From NCBI RefSeq assembly GCF_000961095.1, contig NZ_CP011058.1, positions 707,501 to 771,500 on the forward strand: a stretch of 64,000 nucleotides of DNA, written 5' to 3'. Positions 41,323 through 49,947 of this stretch are shown in pieces. The stretch's first letter is position 1. Each line of letters opens with the position of its first letter. This DNA is from Paenibacillus beijingensis (lineage in GTDB: Bacteria; Bacillota; Bacilli; Paenibacillales; Paenibacillaceae). The position numbers were made by a program, and so were the translations under genes. The notes under the pieces are model-generated. The model ran no database searches and was not told where the DNA came from. It worked only from the letters and a program-made list of their open reading frames with translations.

Positions 41323-42258
41323 TTACATTTTTTTGCGCGACAGCCACAGCCCCATCAAAAAAGAGGCGAATATGAGCACGATCGCATTGAGCAGCATATC
41401 GCGTCCCTGCGGGTCGAGCACGTAGTAAAGATAGGAATTGGCCCGGTTGTAATGGAAGTTGATGCCCATAAAAAAGGCCAGAAACAATACCGGGGTAAAA
41501 TTGGCGATGCGGATTTCCAGCAGCTTATGGCGCTCCTGTTCGTTCGCCCGCCTCGACTTGCGCATATCGGTAATGAGTTCCTTCAGATTGCCGGTAACGG
41601 TGTGGCCTTCCGCCAAGGCAACCCGCATGATCTGTACCAAATAGTCGCCCCATATATGACCAAGCGAGGTAGAAAAAATGCGCAGGCTCGTTTCGTCATC
41701 CCCGCGGACCGAGAGGTTGCGGTACAGCTGCTCGAACACCGCCTGGACGTGCCCGAGCATCCGCTTCTCCTCCACCGTTCGCTTCAGCGCGGAACGAATG
41801 TGACGCTCGCCGGTAATGAGATAGCACTGGTAAAACAATTCGACCGCCGGCAAAAAATCCATCTGCGTCTGCAGCTGCCGGTGCACGAGCATGGAGCGGA
41901 GCGCCGCGTAGGGCAGCAAACCGAGCACAACGCCAAGCAGCAGGCTGCCTTTTACGCTCTGAAACAGAATCGCTCCGCTCGTTACCCCGGTTATCAGCAG
42001 CAGCGCCGTCATCAGGATAAATCCTTCAGGCCGCAGCGAGAGGCGAAGCGATTCGAGCAAATCGGACACATGGCGGTGCGGTTTTTCGAACCGGGCCACA
42101 AAGGCGGCCAGCCTCGCTCCGAGGCGCCGGTTCCGGTTATAATTCAGACGGCCGGCCGACTGCCTGCTGTCAGCACCGATAAGCAGCAGCCGCTGCAGGG
42201 CGATGAACAGGCAAATGAACAAGGCCGCCAAAGCGGCTCCGACTGCAATTGTCATCAT
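41323..42258 (-). CDS. tadB: TadB-like type II secretion F-domain membrane protein
   Basis: The 311-residue protein has a short N-terminal helix, helices around 80-125, a cytoplasmic T2SSF domain (LPAVELFYQCYLITGERHIRSALKRTVEE...LAEGHTVTGNLKELITDMRKSRRANEQERHKLLEI) and two C-terminal helices. It is the inner-membrane platform on which the TadA ATPase acts. It starts four bases after the tadA stop. Confidence 0.87.
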   Translation of the reverse strand: MMTIAVGAALAALFICLFIALQRLLLIGADSRQSAGRLNYNRNRRLGARLAAFVARFEKPHRHVSDLLESLRLSLRPEGFILMTALLLITGVTSGAILFQSVKGSLLLGVVLGLLPYAALRSMLVHRQLQTQMDFLPAVELFYQCYLITGERHIRSALKRTVEEKRMLGHVQAVFEQLYRNLSVRGDDETSLRIFSTSLGHIWGDYLVQIMRVALAEGHTVTGNLKELITDMRKSRRANEQERHKLLEIRIANFTPVLFLAFFMGINFHYNRANSYLYYVLDPQGRDMLLNAIVLIFASFLMGLWLSRKKM

Positions 42259-42261
42259 CCG

Positions 42262-43680
42262 CTATCCCTCCTTTTCCCTCCCCGCGGCCATATAAGCAGC
42301 AACAGCAGGCGGGGGCGGCTCCGGATATATCCATTTCCCGTCCGTCTCGTTAAAGACGGCCCAATCGCGTACGCGAACTTCCCCCTCTTCCCATCGCAGC
42401 TCGCCAAGGCGCACGATACGCCTTTTATTCGCGGCAATTCTCATCTCAATTCCGACCTGCGTCACATATTCGGCAATCCGTTTGACAAGCCGCTCGGGAT
42501 TCATTCCGCGATTATCCAGCATGCACATGTCCGTTACCGCTTCCGGGACGTCTTCGAGCGCGCTCGCATGAACGGTCGTCATGCTTCCCGAATGCCCCCG
42601 CGTGCAGGCGCGCACGTAGATATTGGCATCTTCATCGCGTATTTCGGCATGCACGATGCGCTCGGGAGACTGCCGCAGCGCGAGCTTGAACGCCTGCGCG
42701 GAACGGTGCATCGGATCGTCCTCCTCCATTTCATACTCGATAATATTACGCTGCGGAAAATCCCGCCCGAGCCTCATCTCCAGCCTTCCTTCGAGCGTTA
42801 CGATCCGCTCTTCCTCCGGCAGCTCGGCGATGAGCGCCTTCATCAGATGGGTTTTGCCGGAATTCGTCGGGCCGATGATGACCACATTGAGCCGGGCCTT
42901 CAGCACGCCGCGCAGCATTTGGAGCAGCGGCCCGCTGATCGTCCCGTATTCCGAGGCGGCCAGCGATTCGAGACTGAACGAGCGGGCCGTATAAAAGCGC
43001 ATCGTCAACGTCGGCACGGCCGTGAAGCCGAATCCGGTCATTGTCACGCGCGACCCGTCCCGCAGCATCACTTCCGCCCATCGTTTGCGGGGGTTGATGC
43101 GGTCATTGTTGTACAGAACCAGATTTTGCTGAATGCGCTCGACCTCTTTTTCCGACTCGAACGAATACGATGAACGGCTGACGGTGCCGCGCCTGACTTC
43201 GAAAATCCGGGTGCCGACAACTTGAATTTCTTCCAGCCCTTCTTTCTCCCGCAATAGGAGCTCCAATACTCCAAGCCCGATCACTTCGGCAAACAGCGCT
43301 TCGGCAAGCGTTTGATACTGACGGTGACCTCCGGGCAGCTGATGGATGCGCAGGCGGATCAGACGGTCGGAGATGAGCGCCAAAATTTCTTCCCTCTCCC
43401 GCAAGTAACCGAGCACGGCACGATTCAGCTTCTCTCCGTATTCCTTCCGCTCTTCTTCCGTCATCCCGCGCGGCGCCGCCAGGTATGCCCTCATTTCCTC
43501 GGCCAAACGTTTAAAATCTTTGGCGGGAGCAGTTTCCGCCGCGTCGCTTGCGCCGCGCTCCACTGCCGCTGTCTCCGCATTTCGGGCCATTAATGCACCC
43601 GGTTCGTGTTCCTCGGGCATAGAAAGCCGGATGCGGGCGGAATAGGCTGAAGGGGAGAAACGTTCCCGGCCGCCGCTCAC
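42262..43680 (-). CDS. tadA: CpaF/TadA-type secretion ATPase
   Basis: The ATPase powers assembly of Tad pili. Motifs are clear: VVIIGPTNSGKTHLMKAL (Walker A), RIVTLEGRLEMRLGRDFPQRN (Asp box region), IVHAEIRDEDANIYVRACTRGHSGSMTTVHA (Walker B variant and His box). The Walker-B-like motif reads HAEIRDEDA where most relatives have GEVRG-type sequence. GTG 43680 overlaps the stop of the previous gene (GTGA) with GGAGG nine bases before; the open frame to 43827 runs through that gene and is not used. Length 472 residues. Confidence 0.9.
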   Translation of the reverse strand: MSGGRERFSPSAYSARIRLSMPEEHEPGALMARNAETAAVERGASDAAETAPAKDFKRLAEEMRAYLAAPRGMTEEERKEYGEKLNRAVLGYLREREEILALISDRLIRLRIHQLPGGHRQYQTLAEALFAEVIGLGVLELLLREKEGLEEIQVVGTRIFEVRRGTVSRSSYSFESEKEVERIQQNLVLYNNDRINPRKRWAEVMLRDGSRVTMTGFGFTAVPTLTMRFYTARSFSLESLAASEYGTISGPLLQMLRGVLKARLNVVIIGPTNSGKTHLMKALIAELPEEERIVTLEGRLEMRLGRDFPQRNIIEYEMEEDDPMHRSAQAFKLALRQSPERIVHAEIRDEDANIYVRACTRGHSGSMTTVHASALEDVPEAVTDMCMLDNRGMNPERLVKRIAEYVTQVGIEMRIAANKRRIVRLGELRWEEGEVRVRDWAVFNETDGKWIYPEPPPPAVAAYMAAGREKEG

Positions 43681-44519
43681 AAGCCGACGCCTCCGCGGTG
43701 AGTGAGCAGCTTGCGGTACCAAGGCTGTACGGTCATGACGGTCTTCCGCTGCAGTCCGTATCGTCCCATCAGCTTTTGCGAAGTCTCTTTCATCGCCTTT
43801 TTCCCTTGTTCGTCCCCCCTCAGCCAATCTTCGTACCTGCCGCTGTCGAGCAAAGAAAAGAACGTCTCATTTAACTGCATCTCTCCGATCGGAGCAATCC
43901 CGGTCTCTTTACCGATTTCTTTCATCGAATACCCTCCAATTTTCCATGGCGGTTGAATCACCACCATTTCATATTGTTCCGGCTGTACGCCGAACAGCGG
44001 CGATACTTGCTTGATCCAGCGGTTGCCGTCTTCCTGAAAATGAGAGAGAGCGCCGGTCGTCACCAGCACGCGGCTGCCGGCCCGGCGAAGTCCGCATATC
44101 GTCGCCGCATTATCCCAGTAAGCGCCGACATCAAGCAGCGTGAGCGAAAACGTCCGCTCAGCCACATCCAGCAGATGCTCCGCTTCTTCCGGCGTAAAAA
44201 ACTCCGCTTGATCCCGCATCATATTGCCGAATAATACATGCACACCCGGCAGTCCCCGAACCGTATGACAGGCGCGGATCAGCTTCTGTGGCGTCAGAGA
44301 TCCCGCTCTAAGCTCCGGCCGCAGCCCGTCCAGCGTGCAGCCGGGCGTATCGACGCCGAGATACCGGTGAAGCTTGGCGCTCTTGAGATTCAGGCAAAGA
44401 AACCCGACCGGCTTGCCGCTTTCTTCCCCCAGCCGGTAAGCGGTGGCAAACGCGGCGGCGGTTGTACCGATATTCGGCGTGGTGCCGATGTAGGCGATCA
44501 AAGGCGATTGATCCGTCAC
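43677..44519 (-). CDS. TadZ/CpaE-like ParA-family protein with degenerate P-loop
   Basis: The 280-residue protein has the MinD/ParA-like fold and position of TadZ, the localisation factor of Tad systems. Its N-terminal loop reads GTTPNIGTTAAAFATA where active ATPases have K-G-G-x-G-K-T; both lysines are lost, so ATP hydrolysis is doubtful. Further fold elements are SLTLLDVGAYWDNAA (the second strand with Asp) and VLVTTGALSHFQED. Its GTG start overlaps the CpaB-like stop and its stop overlaps the tadA GTG, so the three genes are translationally coupled. Confidence 0.8.
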   Translation of the reverse strand: MTDQSPLIAYIGTTPNIGTTAAAFATAYRLGEESGKPVGFLCLNLKSAKLHRYLGVDTPGCTLDGLRPELRAGSLTPQKLIRACHTVRGLPGVHVLFGNMMRDQAEFFTPEEAEHLLDVAERTFSLTLLDVGAYWDNAATICGLRRAGSRVLVTTGALSHFQEDGNRWIKQVSPLFGVQPEQYEMVVIQPPWKIGGYSMKEIGKETGIAPIGEMQLNETFFSLLDSGRYEDWLRGDEQGKKAMKETSQKLMGRYGLQRKTVMTVQPWYRKLLTHRGGVGL

Positions 44520-45241
44520 GGCGCGCCTCCTTCCGCTTCCCCTTCCGTCCCCATCGTCAGCGGACGGTAAGCAATTACCAGCTTATTTGTTCCGTCTTTG
44601 CACAGGGAGTCGATTTTGAGCCACTGCTCCTCCGTCAGATTCAAATTGACAAACTCGATCATGCCGTTTGCATTGCGGCGCGAAGCGTACATTTTCTCCT
44701 TATCCCCATCGGCCAGCGAAAGCAGATTCGGATTGGTCATATCGTCCACCTCCTGATTGCCGCTCGTCTTCACGGAGGCAACCGTCACTTCTTCCGGAAA
44801 CAATCTGGATGAGCGAGTGTTGTCTCCCGAGACATAAATGACGACACTGTCGCCTGCCCGTATCCCGTTGGAAACCGAGAGCACGTATTCGCGGGGGAGC
44901 TGAAAGGTCGATTCCGTTTCACGGGGAAGCAGATGATACCGGTCCAGCTTCCACTTCAGCACCGGCTCCGATTCTCCCAGCGGGACGACCGCTTCCATGC
45001 CTTCCGCTTCTTCCGCGTCGAGCAGCATCCCCTCCTTGTAGGCAGAGCCTGCCAGCGGCTTGTACGTTAAATCGTCCGCCCCCAGCCGCTCTCCCGCAGC
45101 TACAAAACGTTTCGGCACGACAACGCGCACCGAATCCTGATGTTCGATTCCCCGAAGCTGCAGCACATAAATGCTGTATACGAGTAAACCGGACATGAGC
45201 GCTGCCGCCGCGCTGATCAGCGCATTTCTCCGAACCTTCAT
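44516..45241 (-). CDS. CpaB/RcpC-like SAF-domain protein
   Basis: ATG 45241 has GGGGAG upstream; the longer frame to 45268 overlaps the terminator hairpin region. The protein has an N-terminal helix (NALISAAAALMSGLLVYSIYVL) and then an SAF-type domain with VRVVVPKRFVAAGERLGADDLTYKPLAG, followed by beta-rich sequence with GIRAGDSVVIYVSGDN. CpaB/RcpC proteins are periplasmic or outer-surface parts of Tad systems. In this Gram-positive there is no secretin, so it presumably acts in the wall. First gene of the Tad operon. Confidence 0.82.
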   Translation of the reverse strand: MKVRRNALISAAAALMSGLLVYSIYVLQLRGIEHQDSVRVVVPKRFVAAGERLGADDLTYKPLAGSAYKEGMLLDAEEAEGMEAVVPLGESEPVLKWKLDRYHLLPRETESTFQLPREYVLSVSNGIRAGDSVVIYVSGDNTRSSRLFPEEVTVASVKTSGNQEVDDMTNPNLLSLADGDKEKMYASRRNANGMIEFVNLNLTEEQWLKIDSLCKDGTNKLVIAYRPLTMGTEGEAEGGAP

Positions 45242-45266
45242 CGCTCTCCCCTTTCCCCGCCAACGC

Positions 45267-45316
45267 AAAAAAAGAACGCAGCGGGGGGGCCAATTGGCCC
45301 ACCCGCTTGCGTTCTT
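45267..45316 (-). terminator. Terminator of the tetR operon
   Basis: AAGAACGCA...TGCGTTCTT stem extended through GCGGGGGGGCCAATTGGCCC inner pairing; the minus strand then reads TTTTTTTG. It separates tetR from the Tad operon. Confidence 0.9.
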
Positions 45317-45436
45317 CGCAAAGCATCAGCATATTTGTATAGGTAAATAATACTACCAAGTGAGTATATATTACCAAAGACAATTTCAGATTGTCCAGCC
45401 TTTTTCAGACATTTTTTCAAAAAATAAATGCCGGTA

Positions 45437-46033
45437 TTATCCTTCCAGTCTTTCGTAATACAAGCCGCGCAGGACGAAATCCGTCGTGTCCTCGATAAAA
45501 GTGCTGCCGGCGGGCAGCTCCTCCCCAAACAGGCCCGTCCAGTATGGATTTGAGAGCGGGTAGAGCAGAACCGATATAATGAGGCCCAGCGCCGTTTGCA
45601 GCGAGCGGAACTTGAATATCCCAAGCTCCTTGCCTTCCTGCAGCCATTGGCGAAGCGCCTCCCATACCGGATAGGCATGCTCGCGAATGATCGGGACCCG
45701 CTCGGAGTTCGTCAAAATTTCGAACTGGATAATTTTCACCAGCTCCGGGTTGTTCATGCGAAACTGAAGCACTCCCCGCACGAGCAGCCTGACGCCTTCA
45801 TCCGGTGAAAGAGGCTGTTTGAGAATGTCCTTCATTTGCTCCATCGGAAAAAAATTGTTGAACAGCTCGGAAAAAATTTTATCTTTCCCGCCGAAATAGT
45901 ACGATATCAAAGCCGCGTTAACGCCCGCATCCTCGCAGATTTGCCGGACGGATGTCCCTTCAAACCCTTTCTGGGCAAACATTTTTCGCGCCGACTTCAG
46001 CAGCTTATCGCGTATATTTGCGTCATCTGTCAT
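45437..46033 (-). CDS. TetR-family transcriptional regulator
   Basis: The 198-residue protein has a standard TetR HTH: RDKLLKSARKMFAQKGFEGTSVRQICEDAGVNAALISYYFGGKDKIFSELF, then a helical ligand domain (FRMNNPELVKIIQFEIL...TALGLIISVLLYPLSNPYW). It lies 31 bases after the ABC-2 permease and probably represses that transcript. The ligand is unknown, often a drug or lipid. Confidence 0.93.
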   Translation of the reverse strand: MTDDANIRDKLLKSARKMFAQKGFEGTSVRQICEDAGVNAALISYYFGGKDKIFSELFNNFFPMEQMKDILKQPLSPDEGVRLLVRGVLQFRMNNPELVKIIQFEILTNSERVPIIREHAYPVWEALRQWLQEGKELGIFKFRSLQTALGLIISVLLYPLSNPYWTGLFGEELPAGSTFIEDTTDFVLRGLYYERLEG

Positions 46034-46064
46034 GTATGCGCTCCTTCTTTCAACCCTGATATTT

Positions 46065-47228
46065 CTAATTGCTTGAAAAAGATACGGCAGCCGCGTTTGG
46101 CTTCACCGCTTCTCTGCGCAGCGCGACGGCGGCTGTGCTGACTCCAAGTGCGATCAGCGCGATAAGCGCCAGCACAAATACATCATTCGAAGTTCCTGCT
46201 CCACCGAACAGCAGGTTCATCTCACCTTCAACCGCATAAGTGGCCGGCAAAACGTTGCCAAGGCCTGCATAGAAGTCCGAAAGCAGCTCGCGCGGCACCA
46301 TCGCACCCGACGTAACGAGCTGTGCGGACAACATCAATGCATTGAACAGCATGCCGGCCATACCCAGCACAAACAAGAACATTTGAGCCACGAGCATAAA
46401 CGTTAACACAAACAGCGCCTGGAACGCCCATTGTACGATAAACCCGTGCTCATGCTGGCCTCCAAGCGAGATCAGCAGCAGCGTACCGACTAACGAGACG
46501 ATAACGGACGCAGCTGAATTAAGAATAACACGCGCCGCAAAACGTTTCCAACGTCCGATTCCGGCCTGCTTCATCATCATCGACGACTGTTCGAAATTCA
46601 TCCCCATAATCATGGCGCCCACATAAGAAGCGAGCACCAGCATCAGCGGCACCATCTGGTTGTTCATTCCATTCACCGCGTTAAGCGAGTGAACTTCGGA
46701 TACAACTCTCTCGCCGAGTCCTTGCGAAGCGGCGGATACCGTTGCGGCCGGCGCCTTGAGCCCTTCCAGCAGCGCCTTCGCGCCGGCGGAAGAAGCTTGT
46801 TTGTTCACCGCTTCGGAAATGCCCGATGCCGCCGAAGTCATCATGCTCTTAATGAGAGCGGGGTTGGACTCGTTGACGGTAAACTCCAGCTTGGCCTGCT
46901 CCGTCAGCGACGACGCTTTGCGGGTGAAATCGGCCGGAATGTGGAGCACAAGCTGCAGCTTTCGTTCGTTAAGCAGCTTTGTCCCTTCCTCCTGCGATCC
47001 GATGCTCACCAGACGGAACGGAAGATTGCCCGATAAGGAGTCCGCAACCGTCTGACCGAGCTGCCGATCCTCGTTGAAAATACCGACAGACAGCTCACCG
47101 GTCCGGTCGGTAACCCCTTTATAAGCGGTCATCCAAATACATGAGAAAATAACCTGAAACAGAATGGCCGTTACAATTCCGACGATCGTTGCAGGCTTTT
47201 TCAAAAAATCTCTAATAACCGAGCTCAT
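46065..47228 (-). CDS. ABC-2-type/YhgE-Pip-like membrane permease
   Basis: ATG 47228 has GGAGGATGAGG upstream. The roughly 387-residue protein has one N-terminal helix (ATIVGIVTAILFQVIFSCIWM), a large extracytoplasmic domain (LSVGIFNEDRQLGQTVADSLSG...GSQEEGTKLLNERKLQLVLHIPADF), and about five C-terminal helices. This layout is that of YhgE/Pip and some ABC-2 export permeases (drug or lipid export, or phage infection protein relatives). No ABC ATPase gene is adjacent, so it may be a non-ABC exporter. It leads the operon with tetR. Confidence 0.83.
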   Translation of the reverse strand: MSSVIRDFLKKPATIVGIVTAILFQVIFSCIWMTAYKGVTDRTGELSVGIFNEDRQLGQTVADSLSGNLPFRLVSIGSQEEGTKLLNERKLQLVLHIPADFTRKASSLTEQAKLEFTVNESNPALIKSMMTSAASGISEAVNKQASSAGAKALLEGLKAPAATVSAASQGLGERVVSEVHSLNAVNGMNNQMVPLMLVLASYVGAMIMGMNFEQSSMMMKQAGIGRWKRFAARVILNSAASVIVSLVGTLLLISLGGQHEHGFIVQWAFQALFVLTFMLVAQMFLFVLGMAGMLFNALMLSAQLVTSGAMVPRELLSDFYAGLGNVLPATYAVEGEMNLLFGGAGTSNDVFVLALIALIALGVSTAAVALRREAVKPNAAAVSFSSN

Positions 47229-47321
47229 ACCCTCATCCTCCATTTTGTTAAACAATCGGTTACGGTACACCTGGTTTAACGTTAGTTTAAAATGACTTTT
47301 TTACATGACTGATTGAAATGA

Positions 47322-47369
47322 TTGTTTTAAATAAACGTTTTAACCATCTGTTTAAAACGGTCGTTTAAA
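47322..47369. promoter_or_regulatory. Candidate TetR operator region
   Basis: Upstream of the permease, several near-palindromes of GTTTAAA recur, most clearly TTTAAAACGGTCGTTTAAA at 47351-47369 (arms TTTAAACG/CGTTTAAA with one extra A) and GTTTTAAATAAACGTTTTAA at 47324-47343. They fit TetR-type binding at the permease-tetR promoter. The region between here and 47508 holds no gene. Confidence 0.5.
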
Positions 47370-47508
47370 TTATAGCGCACCCTTTCCATTTTGTAAATAC
47401 TTCCAATTGGAGGTCCAAATTGCTCAAGAGGCATCCAAGCTGCGCGGGTCTCTCTCGACCGGACTCTCCCCGGCTAATAGATGCGTGCCTCTGGGCACGC
47501 CAAAAACC

Positions 47509-47545
47509 AAAAAAACCGTCAAGGTAGTTTTCACTACTCCTGACG
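47509..47545 (-). terminator. Terminator of the DUF350 operon
   Basis: CCGTCAAGGTAGT pairs imperfectly with ACTACTCCTGACGG; the minus strand then reads TTTTTTTGG. It lies about 90 bases after the DUF350 stop. Confidence 0.8.
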
Positions 47546-47635
47546 GCCCTTGATCGGACTTTGACTGCCTGACTTACTCTATCGCTGTTAATTGAACGGA
47601 CGCTAGCCGCCGGATACCGGACAGCATACCGTACA

Positions 47636-48034
47636 CTAAATAATTAAACTGCTGACCGCAAAGCTTGTGCCGATGAAAACGAAGCACAGCAAAATGCCGA
47701 CCGCGACGTTACCGGCCTGCAAATGCTCGGACAGCTTCAAACCCGGCGTCACCCATTCGAACACCCAATATGCGGCGACGAGACATACGTAACCGACCGC
47801 GAACCACAGCATCATATGCCAGATGGAGTTGTTCGTATATGCGGCGACGCCGAGCACAATAGCCGTTGCCAGAAACTTGCCTCCTATGGCAAGCCCAACG
47901 GCCGTATTGCCTTTTTTCAATTCATCCAAATCGTTGAACGGCGTCATCAAGCTGAAGACAACCATTCCAAGCAGCTGCAAAATAATAATAACAATGACGC
48001 TGATCAGCAGATCGACCGCAATCATGACGCCCAC
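47636..48034 (-). CDS. DUF350 membrane protein (YjfL-like)
   Basis: The 132-residue protein has four helices arranged as two repeats of a DUF350 module: VDLLISVIVIIILQLLGMVVFSLMTPFNDLDELKKGNTAVGLAIGGKFLATAIVLG and AAYWVFEWVTPGLKLSEHLQAGNVAVGILLCFVFIG. The shared L-x-x-G-N-x-A-V-G motif occurs in both. E. coli YjfL is of this type and is also next to a glutathionylspermidine-synthase-like gene. Role unknown. It overlaps the previous gene by 13 bases and closes a five-gene operon. Confidence 0.85.
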   Translation of the reverse strand: MGVMIAVDLLISVIVIIILQLLGMVVFSLMTPFNDLDELKKGNTAVGLAIGGKFLATAIVLGVAAYTNNSIWHMMLWFAVGYVCLVAAYWVFEWVTPGLKLSEHLQAGNVAVGILLCFVFIGTSFAVSSLII

Positions 48035-48750
48035 CCCCTGAATTTGGCATAAGCCATATCATAATTACTGTAGTCGTGCACTTCTTCCAAAATGACATTC
48101 GCTTTCTTCAGCGGCTTCAGCTTCGCATACCGCTCCTTATCGATCGGCTGCTTGATCGTCTGGCCGGAAGGAAGCGTAAGCACGGCAAATTCCCGTTCCT
48201 TCCCTTGATACGTCGTCTTGTAGACGCCGACCAGATCGATCTCCGTTTTCAGGCTCACCTTCAATTTGGCGATGTCCTGCTCTGCCGCCTGTTTCGTTCG
48301 ATACGATTTAATCGGCTTCCACGAAGTAAGCCTTATGTCGTTGCGGTTATTGTCGGTAGTCTTCATGACGGCTTCCATATATTCAAGCGCCCATACTTTA
48401 TCCCCGGTCCCATAGTTGTCGTCGTTCGGCAGCAGTTCATTGCCCGGAAGCAGCGTCATGTCTCCGCCGATCAAATCGCCGACCGTCCCCTCGACGAGAC
48501 GGTAGTCCCACGGCACCGTACTGGGCGCTTGTTGCGGCTGGGCATTCGCATACGAAGAAGAACTTGCAGATGACGACGATGAACCGGACCAGGACACCGA
48601 CGAGTTTTCCCATGATCGGGCATCGTTCGAACACGAATTCGCCATAATGCCGAAGATGAATACTGCAATCGCCCCGAAAATAATGAACGGTGCAATCCGG
48701 CCGGCTGGCGAATCCTGTTTCACCGGCCTTCTGCGGTTCCAATTATCCAT
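48022..48750 (-). CDS. Membrane-anchored extracytoplasmic protein of the DUF350 operon
   Basis: The 242-residue protein has an N-terminal anchor (RIAPFIIFGAIAVFIFGIM), a low-complexity Ser-rich linker with a Cys (NSCSND), then a folded domain (YRLVEGTVGDLIGGDMTLLPG...VWALEYMEAVMKTTDNNRN...YKTTYQGKEREFAVLTLPSGQTIKQPIDKERY). I do not recognise the domain. The start follows the ATP-grasp stop directly (TGAATG). Its position next to DUF350 is that of E. coli yjfK-like genes, but similarity is not evident. Confidence 0.65.
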   Translation of the reverse strand: MDNWNRRRPVKQDSPAGRIAPFIIFGAIAVFIFGIMANSCSNDARSWENSSVSWSGSSSSSASSSSYANAQPQQAPSTVPWDYRLVEGTVGDLIGGDMTLLPGNELLPNDDNYGTGDKVWALEYMEAVMKTTDNNRNDIRLTSWKPIKSYRTKQAAEQDIAKLKVSLKTEIDLVGVYKTTYQGKEREFAVLTLPSGQTIKQPIDKERYAKLKPLKKANVILEEVHDYSNYDMAYAKFRGWAS

Positions 48751-49947
48751 TCACTTCACCCCCATCGCCACGAAATGGCTTGAATTTCCCGTTATCAGGC
48801 CGCCGGCGCGCCCAAGCAGACCGCAGCAACCCCCGTTCAAGACAAACATGCCGGTCAGTAAATGAAACTCCCCGTTTGCTAGCCGCACTTTGGCGAGCTC
48901 GGCCCGTTTCTGATAAACGAGAGGAAACATGCCGCTCGTGTCGTAACCGTGTTCATCCTTCTCCTCCAGCCGGCCGCCGGCATCGAACAGCGAGACGGAA
49001 CCGCCTTCCCGGCCGAACATCGATTTGGAAACGAAGCTTCCGTCGAAGACGGCTTTGTTATAGGTGGGCAGCATATAACTTCGAATCGTCTCTCTTTCCT
49101 CGGCGGTGAAAACGAGCTGCAGTTCATACAGCCCCCAGATCAGCGCCTGAAGCCCTTTGGACTGCAGTATGATGGCATGCGGCGAATTGAACAGCTGCAG
49201 CCTGCCCGTTTCGATCGAATAGGCAAGCGCATCGCCTCCCTCGTCCACCGCCATCCACTCCTTCGGGTACAATGCGAACAACCGCCGGATTTCCCGGCCT
49301 TCTTTTCCCCGTAAAATGCCATGGTCCACCCACAGATCGAGGCAGTCCTCGCACCCGATGCCAAGACCGGAATGCTGCACGAGCATATCGATCGTCCCCG
49401 AATCTTCCAAATGTCCGCCGTATCCGACGCAGGCGGCACGATCCGGCCGCTCTTCCTCCCAAGCTTCGCGCACGAGCCGCTTCATTCCGATATTCGGGGA
49501 CGGTATCCCGTATTGCTCGCACTGCCAAGGAGTGACGACCGAAGCCTCAACGTAACCGGTCGGCGTGTCCGCGTTCAATTCCAGCAGCTTGATGTCTCCG
49601 CCGTCCGACACGGCGAAGTCGAACCGCGCATAACGGCTGATCCGTCCTTCCGGAGGAATGGGCACCGTATCCAAACTGTTCCACAGCACCTCGGGAATTC
49701 CGATCATCGCGTATAGATCGCGCTTGCCCAAGGCAAAACGCGCCGCTTTGTCGAATATGCGCCACAGCCGTTCGGATGCCCGTTCCAGCTCGGTATAGAC
49801 CTCTTTTGTCATGACAACGAGTTGATCCGTCCAGTACGGCTCCCCGTCCATATCGGCCCAGCCGAAGCCGAGCTTCCGCAGTTCTTCCACCCGCTGCTTC
49901 CGGTCCGGATGAGGAGTGCCGATAACTTGGAAAGCTCCGGAGCTCAT
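48751..49947 (-). CDS. ATP-grasp protein of the glutathionylspermidine synthase family (YjfC/YgiC-like)
   Basis: The protein (398 residues) fits the C-terminal synthetase domain of glutathionylspermidine synthase: ARFDFAVSDGGDIKLLELNADTPTGYVEASV, QCEQYGIPSPNIGMKRLV, SGGTID-like segments, SYMLPTYNKAVFDGSFVSKSMFGREGGSV with the metal/ATP lysine and arginine, and GMFVLNGGCCGLLGRAGGLITGNSSHFVAMGV at the end. Such proteins form amide bonds between a carboxylate and an amine. In E. coli, YjfC and YgiC have no known substrate. It overlaps the upstream gene by four bases. Confidence 0.9.
   Translation of the reverse strand: MSSGAFQVIGTPHPDRKQRVEELRKLGFGWADMDGEPYWTDQLVVMTKEVYTELERASERLWRIFDKAARFALGKRDLYAMIGIPEVLWNSLDTVPIPPEGRISRYARFDFAVSDGGDIKLLELNADTPTGYVEASVVTPWQCEQYGIPSPNIGMKRLVREAWEEERPDRAACVGYGGHLEDSGTIDMLVQHSGLGIGCEDCLDLWVDHGILRGKEGREIRRLFALYPKEWMAVDEGGDALAYSIETGRLQLFNSPHAIILQSKGLQALIWGLYELQLVFTAEERETIRSYMLPTYNKAVFDGSFVSKSMFGREGGSVSLFDAGGRLEEKDEHGYDTSGMFPLVYQKRAELAKVRLANGEFHLLTGMFVLNGGCCGLLGRAGGLITGNSSHFVAMGVK

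Noticed and set aside
41452..43173. 573-codon plus-strand frame over tadA/tadB
   Set aside because: Antisense to two well-supported genes with motif evidence; composition typical of a shadow.
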